From assembly GCA_024699495.1 (NCBI GenBank), contig JAILPK010000001.1, forward strand, positions 1-64,000: DNA of 64,000 nt. Direction: 5' to 3'. This document shows positions 36,843 through 45,997 of the stretch, piece by piece. The notes beneath the pieces are model-generated. The model was not told the origin of the DNA. It was given only the letters and a program-made list of their open reading frames with translations, and made no database searches. A program made the position numbers and the translations under genes. The stretch is from Bacteroidaceae bacterium. Its GTDB lineage: Bacteria > Bacteroidota > Bacteroidia > Bacteroidales > Bacteroidaceae. Numbering within the stretch: position 1 is the first letter of the stretch; each line of letters begins with the position of its first letter.

Positions 36843-37841
36843 CTACAGCCTAACCTGGGCATTAAACATCAGGCCCGGGGTGGAGACGTGGTATTTTGAG
36901 TATGCGAGGTCAATGCGGAAGCGCTTGACGTGAACCCCTGCGCCGAATGAGAGGCCGGAGCCGTGGCTGCTGCCTGCCGATTTCATCTCACTGGCGCGGC
37001 GGAAATTGAAGCCAGCTGAGAGATGGAAGAATGAGGAGGGGATTATGTCAACACCCAACTGGAAGTGGTTCAGCAGAATCTTGCCGAATTTCTCGTCGTG
37101 CTCGGGGTTGTAGAAATAGTCGCTGCTCCAACGGGTTAAGTCCGTCATCGTCACGGTGAAACGGATGGGCGCTTCGGCAAGCCGCTTGGTAAAACCGACG
37201 CTCAGATCATACGGAAGCCGCTCGTGGGTATCTGCAAAGGCCTTCACCTGACCGCCTAAATGGGAGGCAACGAGGGAGAATGAGAAGTCGTTCTCCTGAT
37301 TGTAATAATTGAGGCCAAGGGAGGCTGCCAGGGCAATGCTCGTATATGAGGCGTATTTGGAATAGATGAACTCGGTGGTTACGCCCCCGGCCCAGCGCTC
37401 CCCAAGCATATAGGTGTAGCCGCCTGTTAGCAGCATGTCCAGAGCGCGAAACTGCCCCACGGATATGCCTTCGACCGTGGTCTCCTGCATTGAACCGTAA
37501 CCGAGGAACTTGGCCCCCAATGCCCATGTGCCCCGTTTGCCCGCCGCCTTTACGAATGAGACATTCCCCATCTTGCAGCCCTGCATATATGTCAGGAAAC
37601 CGAGATTGAGAGTGCGGTCCTCGACATTTGCCATTAGGGCTGGATTGAAGAAGAAGAGGGACGCATCGTCGTCGGGCATAGAGACGGAAGTCCCGCCTAA
37701 AGCCATAGAGTGGGCAGATGAAGGCAGGCTGAGGAAGTTGAAGACCGAGGTCCCCTCTTCCTGTGCGCTGACGGCTCCGGAACAGGTGAGCAGTATCATC
37801 GCAAGAGTCGATAATTTCAGAAAAATATGTCGGGAGAACAT
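36843..37841 (-). CDS. porQ: Type IX secretion protein PorQ
   Basis: 332 residues. Signal peptide MFSRHIFLKLSTLAM... ending SAVSAQ-like, then an outer-membrane barrel with family features SVFNFLSLPSSAHSMALGG, FFNPALM, YHVSTPGLMFNAQV. PorQ acts with PorU/PorV/PorZ in the attachment complex of T9SS. The ATG at 37841 is preferred over 37874: a TATTTTTG promoter element overlaps the latter and the signal peptide starts at 37841. Presence of T9SS cargo in this window agrees. Confidence 0.88.
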   Translation of the reverse strand: MFSRHIFLKLSTLAMILLTCSGAVSAQEEGTSVFNFLSLPSSAHSMALGGTSVSMPDDDASLFFFNPALMANVEDRTLNLGFLTYMQGCKMGNVSFVKAAGKRGTWALGAKFLGYGSMQETTVEGISVGQFRALDMLLTGGYTYMLGERWAGGVTTEFIYSKYASYTSIALAASLGLNYYNQENDFSFSLVASHLGGQVKAFADTHERLPYDLSVGFTKRLAEAPIRFTVTMTDLTRWSSDYFYNPEHDEKFGKILLNHFQLGVDIIPSSFFHLSAGFNFRRASEMKSAGSSHGSGLSFGAGVHVKRFRIDLAYSKYHVSTPGLMFNAQVRL

Positions 37842-37861
37842 TCGCTTGTCGTTTTCGGGCA

Positions 37862-37869
37862 CAAAAATA
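37862..37869 (-). promoter_or_regulatory. Promoter -7 element of porQ-cmk-ispH
   Basis: Minus-strand TATTTTTG, 20 bp before the porQ start at 37841. Confidence 0.55.
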
Positions 37870-37997
37870 CTCATTATTTCCTAATATAAACGTAAATAAA
37901 CCTGCTTTTCGGGTGTGAGAAGCCCTTTTTTTGCAAAAAAAACCGTTTGCGAGCAAAAAAAATGGCCCAAAGGGAAGTGTGTATCAAAAAGATTAAC

Positions 37998-38005
37998 TAC
38001 TTTTG
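37998..38005 (+). promoter_or_regulatory. Promoter -7 element of tonB
   Basis: TACTTTTG, about 80 bp upstream of the tonB ATG. No good -33 seen. Confidence 0.5.
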
Positions 38006-38087
38006 TGCCGAAGCAAGTGATGTAAAAAGCAAAACTGTGCAATCATTGCCTAAATCTGTAATATAATAAAACGAACGAAAATAAATC

Positions 38088-38804
38088 ATGGAAGAAACCA
38101 AGTCAATGACTGAAGAACTGCGCGGTCAGCGTGGTACCAGCCTGTTATTGGGCTATGTTCTGGTGCTCGGCCTCATGTTTGTGGCTTTCGAGTACACTAC
38201 AAGAGAAATTAAGATTGAGGAAATGGAACCCATCTACGAAAGCAATTTCGAAGAGGACATGATACCTATCACTCAGCAGAAGGAAGTGATGGCTCCCCCT
38301 CCAGCAGCCGCACCCAAGGTAGCTGAGATCCTGAATATCGTGGAGGATGATACCGAGCTGGCAGAAGAAGAGGTCCAGACATCTGAGGAAGTGAATCAGG
38401 CTATCAGCACAGTGACCGGCGAAGGAGCTCCTACCGCAGTTGTTGCATCAGCCCCTGTTGGCCCCGTGCGTGAGGAATCGGATGACGACCGCATCTTCGA
38501 AGTCGTGGAGGTGAATGCCTCATTCCCCGGCGGTGATGAAGAGTGTTATCGTTGGCTCGCAGAGCACATTCACTACCCGGCCATCGCTAACGAGCAGGGC
38601 ATTCAGGGACGCGTGTTTGTGCAGTTCGTGGTAAACAAGGACGGCTCTATCGTGGATGTTAAGGTGCTACGTTCACCGGACCCCTCACTCTCCAAGGAAG
38701 CTGAGCGCGTCGTGAAGATGATGCCAAGATGGAAGCCGGCACGTCAGGGTAACAAGCCTGTGCGTTCACGCTTCAACTTGCCTGTGATGTTCCGCTTGCA
38801 GTAA
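38088..38804 (+). CDS. TonB-family energy transducer
   Basis: 238 residues. Cytoplasmic N-terminus, one membrane segment (about 20-35), an acidic/Pro-rich periplasmic linker (IEEMEPIYESNFEED, MAPPPAAAPK), and a C-terminal TonB domain (FPGGDEECYRWLAEHIHYPAIANEQGIQGRV split by motifs; VFVQFVVNKDGSI; ending RFNLPVMFRLQ). Transmits proton-motive force from ExbB/ExbD to TonB-dependent receptors. The ExbB/D genes lie 2 kb downstream. Confidence 0.93.
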   Translation: MEETKSMTEELRGQRGTSLLLGYVLVLGLMFVAFEYTTREIKIEEMEPIYESNFEEDMIPITQQKEVMAPPPAAAPKVAEILNIVEDDTELAEEEVQTSEEVNQAISTVTGEGAPTAVVASAPVGPVREESDDDRIFEVVEVNASFPGGDEECYRWLAEHIHYPAIANEQGIQGRVFVQFVVNKDGSIVDVKVLRSPDPSLSKEAERVVKMMPRWKPARQGNKPVRSRFNLPVMFRLQ

Positions 38805-38853
38805 TCCGCTTATACATTATTAATTATTATTACTATATTTTATATAGAGAAAG

Positions 38854-38884
38854 AGAGTGAGGAACTGCGGTTCTTCACTCTTTA
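38854..38884 (+). terminator. Terminator-like hairpin after tonB
   Basis: AGAGTGAGGAAC (38854-38865) pairs with GTTCTTCACTCT (38870-38881), 12 bp with one G-T, loop TGCG, followed by a short TTATC tail. Weak T run, so termination may be partial. Confidence 0.6.
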
Positions 38885-38897
38885 TCATCCTTAGTAT

Positions 38898-39902
38898 ATG
38901 TTCTCTTTACAAGAAATAATGAATATGGTGGCGGAGGCCATCAAGCAAGTGCCGGACCGCACTGAACCCAAAGGACTGTATGAACCGGTAAGGTATGTTC
39001 TTTCGATGGGAGGCAAGCGCATACGCCCGGTGCTGATGCTTATCGCATACGGAATGTATAGGGATGACATCGGGAGTATTATGCCCACAGCACTCGGTAT
39101 AGAGACATACCACAATTATACTCTGTTGCACGACGACCTGATGGACAGGGCAGAGGTGCGCCGCGGAAAACCATGTGTGCACCGCAAGTGGGATGACAAC
39201 ACGGCAATACTGAGCGGTGACGCAATGCTCGTGCTGGCATACCAGCTTATGGCTAAGGCCAAGACGGAATGCCTGGCCGAGGTGCTGACGTTATTCACAA
39301 AGACAGCTCTGGAGATAGGCGAAGGCCAACAATATGACATGGATTTCGAGCAGCGGATGGATGTGGGCGAGGAGGAATATATCGAGATGATTCGGTTGAA
39401 GACCTCTGTTCTGTTGGCCTGTGCTCTCAAAATCGGAGCAATCCAGGCCCATGCGCCAGGTCCTGATGCCGACATGCTCTACAGGTTCGGTGAACGAATC
39501 GGACTGGCTTTTCAGCTGCAGGATGACCTGCTTGACGTTTATGGAGATTACCGCACATTCGGCAAGCAGATCGGCGGTGATATCTTGTGCAACAAAAAAA
39601 CATATATGCTGATTCAGGCTTTGCGTAACGCCGACAGTGGGCAGCGTGAACAGCTGGAGCGCTGGCTGAATGTCAGAATCGAGGACTCGGGGAATGCCAA
39701 TGGTCGCAGCGAAGAAGAACTACAGAAGATTCAGGCTGTGACTGACATCTACGATGCCATCGGTGTCCGTAAGATGGCAGAAGCAAAGATTGGCTTATAC
39801 TTTGATGAGGCTATGGAATGCCTCAGGGCTGTCAATGTGCCAGAGGAACGCAAACAAGTGCTCAAAGAACTGGCCAACCAGCTAATGAACCGCAAAGTAT
39901 GA
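38898..39902 (+). CDS. Polyprenyl diphosphate synthase
   Basis: 334 residues. First Asp-rich motif DDLMD (79-83) followed by RRGKP; second motif DDLLD (209-213). Tyr74, five residues before the first motif, is the position where an aromatic side chain usually limits chain length to C15-C20, so a farnesyl/geranylgeranyl product is likelier than a long-chain one. Uses the products of the MEP pathway (ispH in this window). Its TGA overlaps the tatD ATG. Confidence 0.9.
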   Translation: MFSLQEIMNMVAEAIKQVPDRTEPKGLYEPVRYVLSMGGKRIRPVLMLIAYGMYRDDIGSIMPTALGIETYHNYTLLHDDLMDRAEVRRGKPCVHRKWDDNTAILSGDAMLVLAYQLMAKAKTECLAEVLTLFTKTALEIGEGQQYDMDFEQRMDVGEEEYIEMIRLKTSVLLACALKIGAIQAHAPGPDADMLYRFGERIGLAFQLQDDLLDVYGDYRTFGKQIGGDILCNKKTYMLIQALRNADSGQREQLERWLNVRIEDSGNANGRSEEELQKIQAVTDIYDAIGVRKMAEAKIGLYFDEAMECLRAVNVPEERKQVLKELANQLMNRKV

Positions 39903-40690
39903 CGATAATAGACACGCATAGTCACATCTATGGCCCGGAGTTCAGCGATGATGTCGCCGATGTGATTGTCCGTGCGAAGGAGGCGGGGGTGGAGAAGATA
40001 TTCCTGCCCAACATAAATCTCGGGACGATAGTCCCGATGATGGAACTCTGCCAGGCTTATCCCGGATGTTGCTATCCTATGATGGGGCTTCATCCGGAGG
40101 ATATCGGAGACGACTGGCATGAGGTGCTCGATGAGATGGAATCTCTTCTGAAAGACAGAAATCACCCTTATATTGCTGTTGGCGAGGTCGGTCTGGACTA
40201 TTATTGGAGCCAGGAGCGGTATGAGGAGCAGAAGGAGGTGTTCATGATTCAAGCTGGATGGGCCAAAAGGTATGATCTGCCTCTGGTAATCCACACCCGG
40301 AATGCGCACCGGGAGATGGTGGAATTGATGAGAAGTGCATCGGAAGAAGAGAGCCTGCGCGGGGTGTTCCACTGCTTCAGCGGAAGCTCGGAGGAGGCAC
40401 GCGAATTGCTTGACTTCGGTCAGTTCATGCTCGGAATAGGAGGCGTGGTGACGTTCAAGAAATCTCAGTTGCCTGATGTCCTGCGGGATGTGGTGCCCAT
40501 AAACCGGATAGTAGTCGAGACGGACGCACCATATATGGCTCCAGTTCCATATCGCGGAAAGCGGAATGAAAGTGGTTTTGTCAAGGCCGTCGTGGAGAAG
40601 TTGGCAGACATTTATGGGATGAGTGCCTCTTCGGTGGCAGAAATTACCACTAACAATGCCCTAAATACATTCACGAGAGCCAGGAAATAG
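39899..40690 (+). CDS. TatD-family metal-dependent hydrolase
   Basis: 263 residues; TIM-barrel DNase-like hydrolase. Metal ligands in DTHSHIYG, VGEVGLDYYW, VIHTRNA, FHCFSGS and VVETDAPY. Start at ATG 39899 overlaps the upstream stop (ATGA), a translational-coupling arrangement, and begins directly with the DTHSH strand; the longer frame upstream lies inside the prenyl synthase gene. Confidence 0.93.
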   Translation: MTIIDTHSHIYGPEFSDDVADVIVRAKEAGVEKIFLPNINLGTIVPMMELCQAYPGCCYPMMGLHPEDIGDDWHEVLDEMESLLKDRNHPYIAVGEVGLDYYWSQERYEEQKEVFMIQAGWAKRYDLPLVIHTRNAHREMVELMRSASEEESLRGVFHCFSGSSEEARELLDFGQFMLGIGGVVTFKKSQLPDVLRDVVPINRIVVETDAPYMAPVPYRGKRNESGFVKAVVEKLADIYGMSASSVAEITTNNALNTFTRARK

Positions 40691-40774
40691 CTAAATTAAC
40701 CCCTAAAATGAAGAAAAAATGCCTCAATAACAACTTTTTTTTGGCAAAAGTGAGGAATATAGCTAAAAAAGGGT

Positions 40775-40782
40775 TATTTTTG
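40775..40782 (+). promoter_or_regulatory. Promoter -7 element of the exbB operon
   Basis: TATTTTTG 76 bp before exbB. A TTTG lies further upstream than usual (40740-40743). Confidence 0.5.
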
Positions 40783-40857
40783 TAGCGCATTTTGTGGCAA
40801 CAATAAAGAAAACGAACAAATAAAATAACATTAATCATCATTTAATTACAATTCACA

Positions 40858-41718
40858 ATGAAAAAGTATTTTGCATTTGTTGCAATGGTCGCTGCCTTCA
40901 CATTCGGCATGACCAATTCAGTGATGGCTCAGGACGAAGCTGCTGAAGCCCCAGAAACCGAGCAGGTTGATTCTGCTGCCGTTGACAGTGTTGCTGCCGA
41001 CAGCGTTGCTGCCGACAGCGTAGCTGAAGCTGCTCCCGAAGAGACAGTTGCTCCCGTAGAGGAGGAAGAGGGCCTGCATAAGACTCTTAAAACTAAGTTC
41101 ATTGAAGGTGACGCCGGCTTCATGAGCCTCGTTGCCATCGCCCTTGTACTCGGTCTCGCTTTCTGTATTGAACGCGTTATCTATCTGACTCTTGCTCAGG
41201 TAAACACCCAGAAGTTCATGAAGGCCATTTCCGACAAGGTGGCTGCCGGTAAGGTTGAAGAGGCTATCGCTTACTGTGAGGGTACTCGCGGACCTGTCGC
41301 TCAAATCAGCAAAAAAGCTCTCACTGCTCTGAACAGCACTGACCAGAACGATATTGCAACTATCGAACGTACCATCAACATCGAGGCTGAGGTTCAGGGT
41401 GCTTACCTCGAAGAGAATTGCTCATGGATCACCCTCTTCATCGCCATGGCTCCTTCTCTCGGATTCCTTGGAACTGTGATCGGTATGGTGCAGGCATTTG
41501 ACGATATCGAGCGCGCTGGTGATATCAGCCCGACAGTCGTTGCCGGCGGTATGAAGGTCGCCCTTATCACAACCATCTTCGGTATCATCGTTGCCCTCGT
41601 GCTGCAGGTGTTCTACAACTACATCCTCTCACGCGTTGAGGCTTTGAATTCCAACATGGAAGAGGCTGCAATGAGCCTGCTCGACACTTGTGTCAAGAGC
41701 CCGAAATGCCAGAAGTAA
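40858..41718 (+). CDS. exbB: ExbB/TolQ-type proton channel protein
   Basis: 286 residues. N-terminal signal-like segment (MKKYFAFVAMVAAFTFGM) and a periplasmic-type linker with four five-residue repeats (DSAAV, DSVAA, DSVAA, DSVAE) encoded by 15-bp units at 40969-41028. The MotA/TolQ/ExbB domain follows: LGLAFCIERVIYLT, then APSLGFLGTVIGMVQAF and ALITTIFGIIVALV. Works with the two ExbD proteins and TonB at the inner membrane. Confidence 0.93.
   Translation: MKKYFAFVAMVAAFTFGMTNSVMAQDEAAEAPETEQVDSAAVDSVAADSVAADSVAEAAPEETVAPVEEEEGLHKTLKTKFIEGDAGFMSLVAIALVLGLAFCIERVIYLTLAQVNTQKFMKAISDKVAAGKVEEAIAYCEGTRGPVAQISKKALTALNSTDQNDIATIERTINIEAEVQGAYLEENCSWITLFIAMAPSLGFLGTVIGMVQAFDDIERAGDISPTVVAGGMKVALITTIFGIIVALVLQVFYNYILSRVEALNSNMEEAAMSLLDTCVKSPKCQK
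40969..41028 (+). repeat. 15-bp tandem repeats in exbB
   Basis: Four units of 15 bp (40969, 40984, 40999, 41014) coding for the Asp-Ser-Val-Ala-Ala linker repeat. Confidence 0.85.
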
Positions 41719-41737
41719 TTTAAATAAGGAATGAACT

Positions 41738-42235
41738 ATGAAACTACAAAAGTTGTCTAACTACGCGCTGCTTGGATGCATCATTGTCGGTGTTATCTGT
41801 TTCGCCCTGTTCTTCCTGGTCGATTACAATAACATGGACTTCGATGGCGTTCACACATCGCCTGCACTGACGGATCTCATTCTGGTCCTGATGTATTTGT
41901 TCTTTGTTCTCACGGCTGGTTTAACCATCTGGAGCCTCGTGCGCGGTATAAAGGTCAATTCCGGTAATTCCGGACCCAGCCCCACCGGCATCCCCTCAAG
42001 CAAGATTACCATCTGCACATGGGGCGGTGTTATTCTGGCTCTCGTCATCGGTCTGATCTGTGGTCTTGGTGAAGATGCTTTCACCACTGTCTCAGGTAAG
42101 GTCACTTCCGGCGGAATGGTTACAGTTGTTGATATGTTCCTGGTGGCAATCTATATCCTGGCCATCGCTACCATCGCCACGGTTGTGGTTAGCATGAGCG
42201 GATACCTCACCAAGAGTGCAACTCCCAAGGAATAA
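41738..42235 (+). CDS. Four-TM membrane protein between exbB and exbD
   Basis: 165 residues, four hydrophobic segments (about 8-28, 44-69, 88-108, 123-152), no recognised motif. Located between exbB (19 bp) and the first exbD (44 bp), all on one transcript, so it is probably an accessory part of this ExbB/D system. Function unknown. Confidence 0.75.
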   Translation: MKLQKLSNYALLGCIIVGVICFALFFLVDYNNMDFDGVHTSPALTDLILVLMYLFFVLTAGLTIWSLVRGIKVNSGNSGPSPTGIPSSKITICTWGGVILALVIGLICGLGEDAFTTVSGKVTSGGMVTVVDMFLVAIYILAIATIATVVVSMSGYLTKSATPKE

Positions 42236-42279
42236 ACGGTCTGAGAAATTGTAAATCATAAAAATTGTACAATTAAACT

Positions 42280-42867
42280 ATGGCAAGAAAGAAGAAAAAA
42301 GTGCCAGGACTGAACTCCAGTTCAACAGCCGACATCTCCTTCATTCTGCTGATTTTCTTCCTGGTGACCACATCTATGGATACAGATATGGGCCTCGCAC
42401 GACGTCTGCCTCAGCCGCCTGAAAAAGACCAGGAAAACGCTCAGATTGACGTGAAGGAACGTAACGTGCTGAATGTCCGTATGAATGCAGCGGGTAACCT
42501 GATGGTGAACCACGACTTCATCGACATCGCACAGTTGCGGGCGCGCGCCAAGGAGTTTATCGAGAATCGGAATAATCTCTCGAGTCTCCCTGAAAAGCAC
42601 GCCAAGAATATCGACTTGCTGGGTCAGTGCTATGTGACGGACAAGCACGTTATTTCAGTGCAGACCGACCGAGGCACACCATATAATATTTACTTTGAGG
42701 TGCAGAACGAATTGGTAGCAGCCTACAACGAGTTGCGTGATGATCTCGCAATCGCCAAGTTCGGCCGCCCGTACGCACGCCTCTCAGAGGATGAGCAAGT
42801 TGCAGTTCGCACATATTATCCCCAGAAGATATCTGAGGCCGAACCGAAAAATTATGGAGGAAACTAA
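42280..42867 (+). CDS. exbD: ExbD-type transport protein, first copy
   Basis: 195 residues. Basic N-terminus (MARKKKK), one membrane segment with the essential Asp (STADISFILLIFFLVTTSM), then a periplasmic domain. Longer than the second ExbD by an extra helical part and a C-terminal tail. Stop is 2 bp before the next start. Confidence 0.92.
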   Translation: MARKKKKVPGLNSSSTADISFILLIFFLVTTSMDTDMGLARRLPQPPEKDQENAQIDVKERNVLNVRMNAAGNLMVNHDFIDIAQLRARAKEFIENRNNLSSLPEKHAKNIDLLGQCYVTDKHVISVQTDRGTPYNIYFEVQNELVAAYNELRDDLAIAKFGRPYARLSEDEQVAVRTYYPQKISEAEPKNYGGN

Positions 42868-42869
42868 TC

Positions 42870-43319
42870 ATGGCTAAACAGCAAAAACGTGAAATGCCTG
42901 AGATGAACACATCATCTCTCCCTGACTTGATTTTCACCATCCTGTTCTTCTTCATGATTGTGACTACCATGCGTGAGGTAACGCTGAAGGTAAAGTTCAC
43001 CGTACCTTCTGGAACAGAATTGGAGAAACTGGAGAAGAAGTCATGCGTATCTTTCATTTACGTAGGTCCTCCTACAGATCAGCTCCGTGCACAAATGGGT
43101 AGCGGTACCCGCGTTCAGCTCAATGACCGCTACGCTGAACCGCGTGAGGTGATGGATTTCGTAGCCCAAGAGCGCACGACTATGTCCGACCCTGCATCAC
43201 AAGTGATGTCTATGAAGATAGACCAGCATACTCAGATGGGAATTATCACCGATATCAAGGAAGTGCTGCGAAAATCATGGGCACTGAAGATTAACTATTC
43301 GGCTACTCGCCGCAATTAA
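42870..43319 (+). CDS. exbD: ExbD-type transport protein, second copy
   Basis: 149 residues; membrane segment with Asp in LPDLIFTILFFFMIVTTM and a periplasmic domain ending KINYSATRRN. The pair of different ExbD proteins may form a heteromer in the ExbB channel (inference). Last gene before a strong terminator. Confidence 0.92.
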   Translation: MAKQQKREMPEMNTSSLPDLIFTILFFFMIVTTMREVTLKVKFTVPSGTELEKLEKKSCVSFIYVGPPTDQLRAQMGSGTRVQLNDRYAEPREVMDFVAQERTTMSDPASQVMSMKIDQHTQMGIITDIKEVLRKSWALKINYSATRRN

Positions 43320-43342
43320 ATAATCTTATAATAACGAATTAA

Positions 43343-43368
43343 GGGGCTGTTTTTACAGCCCCTTTTTT
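43343..43368 (+). terminator. Intrinsic terminator of the exbB-exbD operon
   Basis: GGGGCTGT (43343-43350), TTTT loop, ACAGCCCC (43355-43362), then TTTTTT: a textbook terminator 23 bp after exbD. Confidence 0.93.
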
Positions 43369-43420
43369 GTGTCTTCTCTTCGTTGACCACCAAAAATCAC
43401 CAAGTGAACTTTGAAGAAAA

Positions 43421-44320
43421 TTAAAGCATCTTATATTGTTTGGGTGAATATCCGGTCATCTTCCGGAAGAAGCGGCCAAACATACTTTGTGAGGGAAAGT
43501 TCAGGTTGTCGCTGACTTGCTTTACACTCATGTCGCTGTTTCTCAGCAGAGCCTTTGCTTCCAAAGCAACGTATTCATCAATCCATTGCATACCGTGTTT
43601 GCCGCTGACCTCGCGGATAGTGGTACTCAGGTATTTTGGGGTAAGACACATCCGGTCGGCATAATAGCTGATACTGCGTTCGCGCCTGAAATCCTGATCA
43701 AGAAGCGAAAGGAAATCCCGGAAGATCTGTTCCTTGCGTGTCGGCGGTTTATACATGGAGGGAACATCCTGGGCATTTCCCAATTCCATATTTTTGATTA
43801 TCCAAACCTCAAACAAGCGCTTAATAACCTCAGCTTTGTTTTCATAGTCAGGTTCAGACAGTTCTCTCTTTATGAATCTGTAAATATCTAAATTCCGTTG
43901 TAATGATTCATCGGACTCGATATTGCGAATAAAGAAATGAAAATATCTGTCAGCCAGGGACATATAGAGGCCCATCTTTCGGAGAACGCCTTTGACAATA
44001 TTGGCATCAATAGCCATTAGAATCAGTTTCGTATTGTCAACGCTGTTCTTCAACTGCAACACGCAGCCAGACATGATAACAAGAATCTGACGTTGATGAA
44101 CAGAGATGGGCTGAAGATTCACTGTAAGGTCCAATCCCCCCTCTAATATCCAACAAACGAACATTGTCTCTGTCTTGACAGGGAAAGGGTCGATCTCCTG
44201 CCGTTCAACATGTTGGTCAATGTTATCAAATATCCAGCAACTGTTTTTCAGCCAATAAACATTAATAGAGGGTGGGGGGGAGGATAGATTAAGAGTCAGT
44301 GGTGTTTTATCAGATGTCAT
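43421..44320 (-). CDS. AraC-family transcriptional regulator
   Basis: 299 residues. N-terminal cupin-like sensing part (about 45-140), C-terminal AraC double helix-turn-helix (about 200-299): SISYYADRMCLTPKYLSTTIR, and DNLNFPSQSMFGRFFRKMTGYSPKQYK. No obvious target beside it; the signal is unknown. Confidence 0.92.
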   Translation of the reverse strand: MTSDKTPLTLNLSSPPPSINVYWLKNSCWIFDNIDQHVERQEIDPFPVKTETMFVCWILEGGLDLTVNLQPISVHQRQILVIMSGCVLQLKNSVDNTKLILMAIDANIVKGVLRKMGLYMSLADRYFHFFIRNIESDESLQRNLDIYRFIKRELSEPDYENKAEVIKRLFEVWIIKNMELGNAQDVPSMYKPPTRKEQIFRDFLSLLDQDFRRERSISYYADRMCLTPKYLSTTIREVSGKHGMQWIDEYVALEAKALLRNSDMSVKQVSDNLNFPSQSMFGRFFRKMTGYSPKQYKML

Positions 44321-44350
44321 TGTAATGGCGTATATTCATAAAATTGTGCA

Positions 44351-44358
44351 CAAAGGTA
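44351..44358 (-). promoter_or_regulatory. Promoter -7 element of the AraC gene
   Basis: Minus-strand TACCTTTG 30 bp upstream of the start at 44320. Confidence 0.5.
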
Positions 44359-44462
44359 ATTATTTTGTGTGGAAAATATGAATATATAGGAGTTGCAGCT
44401 TCTATTTTATGTGTTTTTAACTCAGAAAGCGATGCGTTTTTGACTCTATAACTTATGTGCAT

Positions 44463-45902
44463 TCAACTCTGAAACTCTGATGGCCAATTGACCAGGAAGA
44501 CACGTTCAGTGGCCCGGGTAAGTGCAGTATATAACCAACGGAAATAGTCAGGCGAAAGCATATCTTCAGTTATAAATCCCTGATCTATAAAGACATGCTG
44601 CCATTGGCCGCCTTGAGCTTTATGGCATGTCACGGCATACGCATATTTCACTTGCAAGGCATTGAAATAAGGATCTTCTTTTACTGCCTTCATACGTTCG
44701 CGTTTGGTGAGAATCTCTTCATAGTCGTCCCAGACTTGATCGAAAAGTTGCTGCATACTGCTGCGAGGCAGGGCTGGAGCCTCTGCCTGAAGGGTGTCCA
44801 AAATGATTGTGGCATCCACTTCAAAGTCGTCGAAATCGGGGAAGCAGAGTGTAACATCAGCAAAGCGAAAACCATATTCATCCCTTACATTACGGAAGTG
44901 TCGCACCACTGCAATGTCTCCGTTTGCAATAAAATCCATCTGTTTTGTATCCTGATTCTCTTCGGAAGGTTTAACCCAGTGGTAGTTATTACGGACGATG
45001 ATAAGCTGGTCACCATAAACTAATTCGTCGTCATAATCCAAGACCCTTGCCCGAATACCGTTGTTATAAGCGTTTGCCCTCTTGTTGGAACGTGTGATTA
45101 CTATTGTTCCGTCAAAGCCGCAATAATCATACGAATTCTCTAATGTTTCAATGAGCTCATTTCCGGGAACATTGACAATATCAGCAAAACCAGTCAGTTT
45201 GAGTTTGGGAAAGGAATAGATGTCATTGTCTGCTATCAGAGAACGTAATGCTGTGGCGTTCCAGAGGATTCCACTTGCATCAAGCTGCCTGACAACCTGC
45301 TTGAGCGATGTCTCCATCACATTCAGACCATAACATTCCAGTGACTCGCGAAACAGGGCCGGGCTTTGTTCCTCGCCTACGGGGGGCAGCTGAGCAGTGT
45401 CGCCCACCATGAGGAGACGGCATCCCTCGCTTCCGTAAACAAAATGAATCAGGTCGTCAAGCAAACGCCCTGTGCCAAAGACGCCTGTCTCCGTCCCTTC
45501 GTTGGAGACCATCGATGCCTCGTCAACGATAAAAAGAGTATGCTTCATCAGATTCACTCCTTGAAGGAAATCGACCATGTCCCCCGTAAAAGCCTTCTGC
45601 CGGTAAATACGCTTATGAATTGTATAAGCCGATTGCCCCGAGTGCAAAGAGAATACTTTCGCCGCTCTCCCCGTAGGTGCCATGAGAACCACATTCTGTT
45701 TAAACTGGACTAAAGTCCTGACTAAAGCACTCACCAAAGAGGTCTTGCCAGTGCCCGCATACCCACGAAGAATGAAAATGGATTCATTATCACGGTTAAA
45801 AATGAAAGAGGCAAGCAAATTGGCAGCCAAAAGTTGGTCTTTTGTGGGTTGGAAGGGGCAATTTTCTATAATTACTGCCCTCATTTGGTCAATTATAGTC
45901 AT
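44463..45902 (-). CDS. RecD/Dda-like ATP-dependent DNA helicase
   Basis: 479 residues, superfamily 1. Walker A GYAGTGKTS (47-55), Walker B LFIVDEASM, an SF1 motif III-like GDTAQLPPVG, and a C-terminal UvrD_C_2 part with VTCHKAQGGQW and YTALTRATERV. Free-standing Dda-type helicases of this size act in replication restart or repair; it is not part of RecBCD, as no recB or recC is near. Confidence 0.92.
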   Translation of the reverse strand: MTIIDQMRAVIIENCPFQPTKDQLLAANLLASFIFNRDNESIFILRGYAGTGKTSLVSALVRTLVQFKQNVVLMAPTGRAAKVFSLHSGQSAYTIHKRIYRQKAFTGDMVDFLQGVNLMKHTLFIVDEASMVSNEGTETGVFGTGRLLDDLIHFVYGSEGCRLLMVGDTAQLPPVGEEQSPALFRESLECYGLNVMETSLKQVVRQLDASGILWNATALRSLIADNDIYSFPKLKLTGFADIVNVPGNELIETLENSYDYCGFDGTIVITRSNKRANAYNNGIRARVLDYDDELVYGDQLIIVRNNYHWVKPSEENQDTKQMDFIANGDIAVVRHFRNVRDEYGFRFADVTLCFPDFDDFEVDATIILDTLQAEAPALPRSSMQQLFDQVWDDYEEILTKRERMKAVKEDPYFNALQVKYAYAVTCHKAQGGQWQHVFIDQGFITEDMLSPDYFRWLYTALTRATERVFLVNWPSEFQS

Positions 45903-45952
45903 TCAGAGAGAAAAAAATATGTTTTGATGAAGATTATTTCAATTATTCTTTA

Positions 45953-45960
45953 TAATTTTG
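45953..45960 (+). promoter_or_regulatory. Promoter -7 element of the 228-aa protein gene
   Basis: TAATTTTG 37 bp before the ATG at 45998; TTTG at 45923-45926 lies 26 bp upstream. Confidence 0.5.
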
Positions 45961-45997
45961 CGATGCGAATTAACAAAAAAAGTATCATATATCCAAC

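Noticed and set aside
37842..37874. Longer porQ start
   Set aside because: The region contains the TATTTTTG promoter element, and the signal peptide begins at 37841.
39818..39898. Longer tatD start
   Set aside because: Lies within the prenyl synthase gene; ATG 39899 in the ATGA overlap begins the conserved DTHSH strand.
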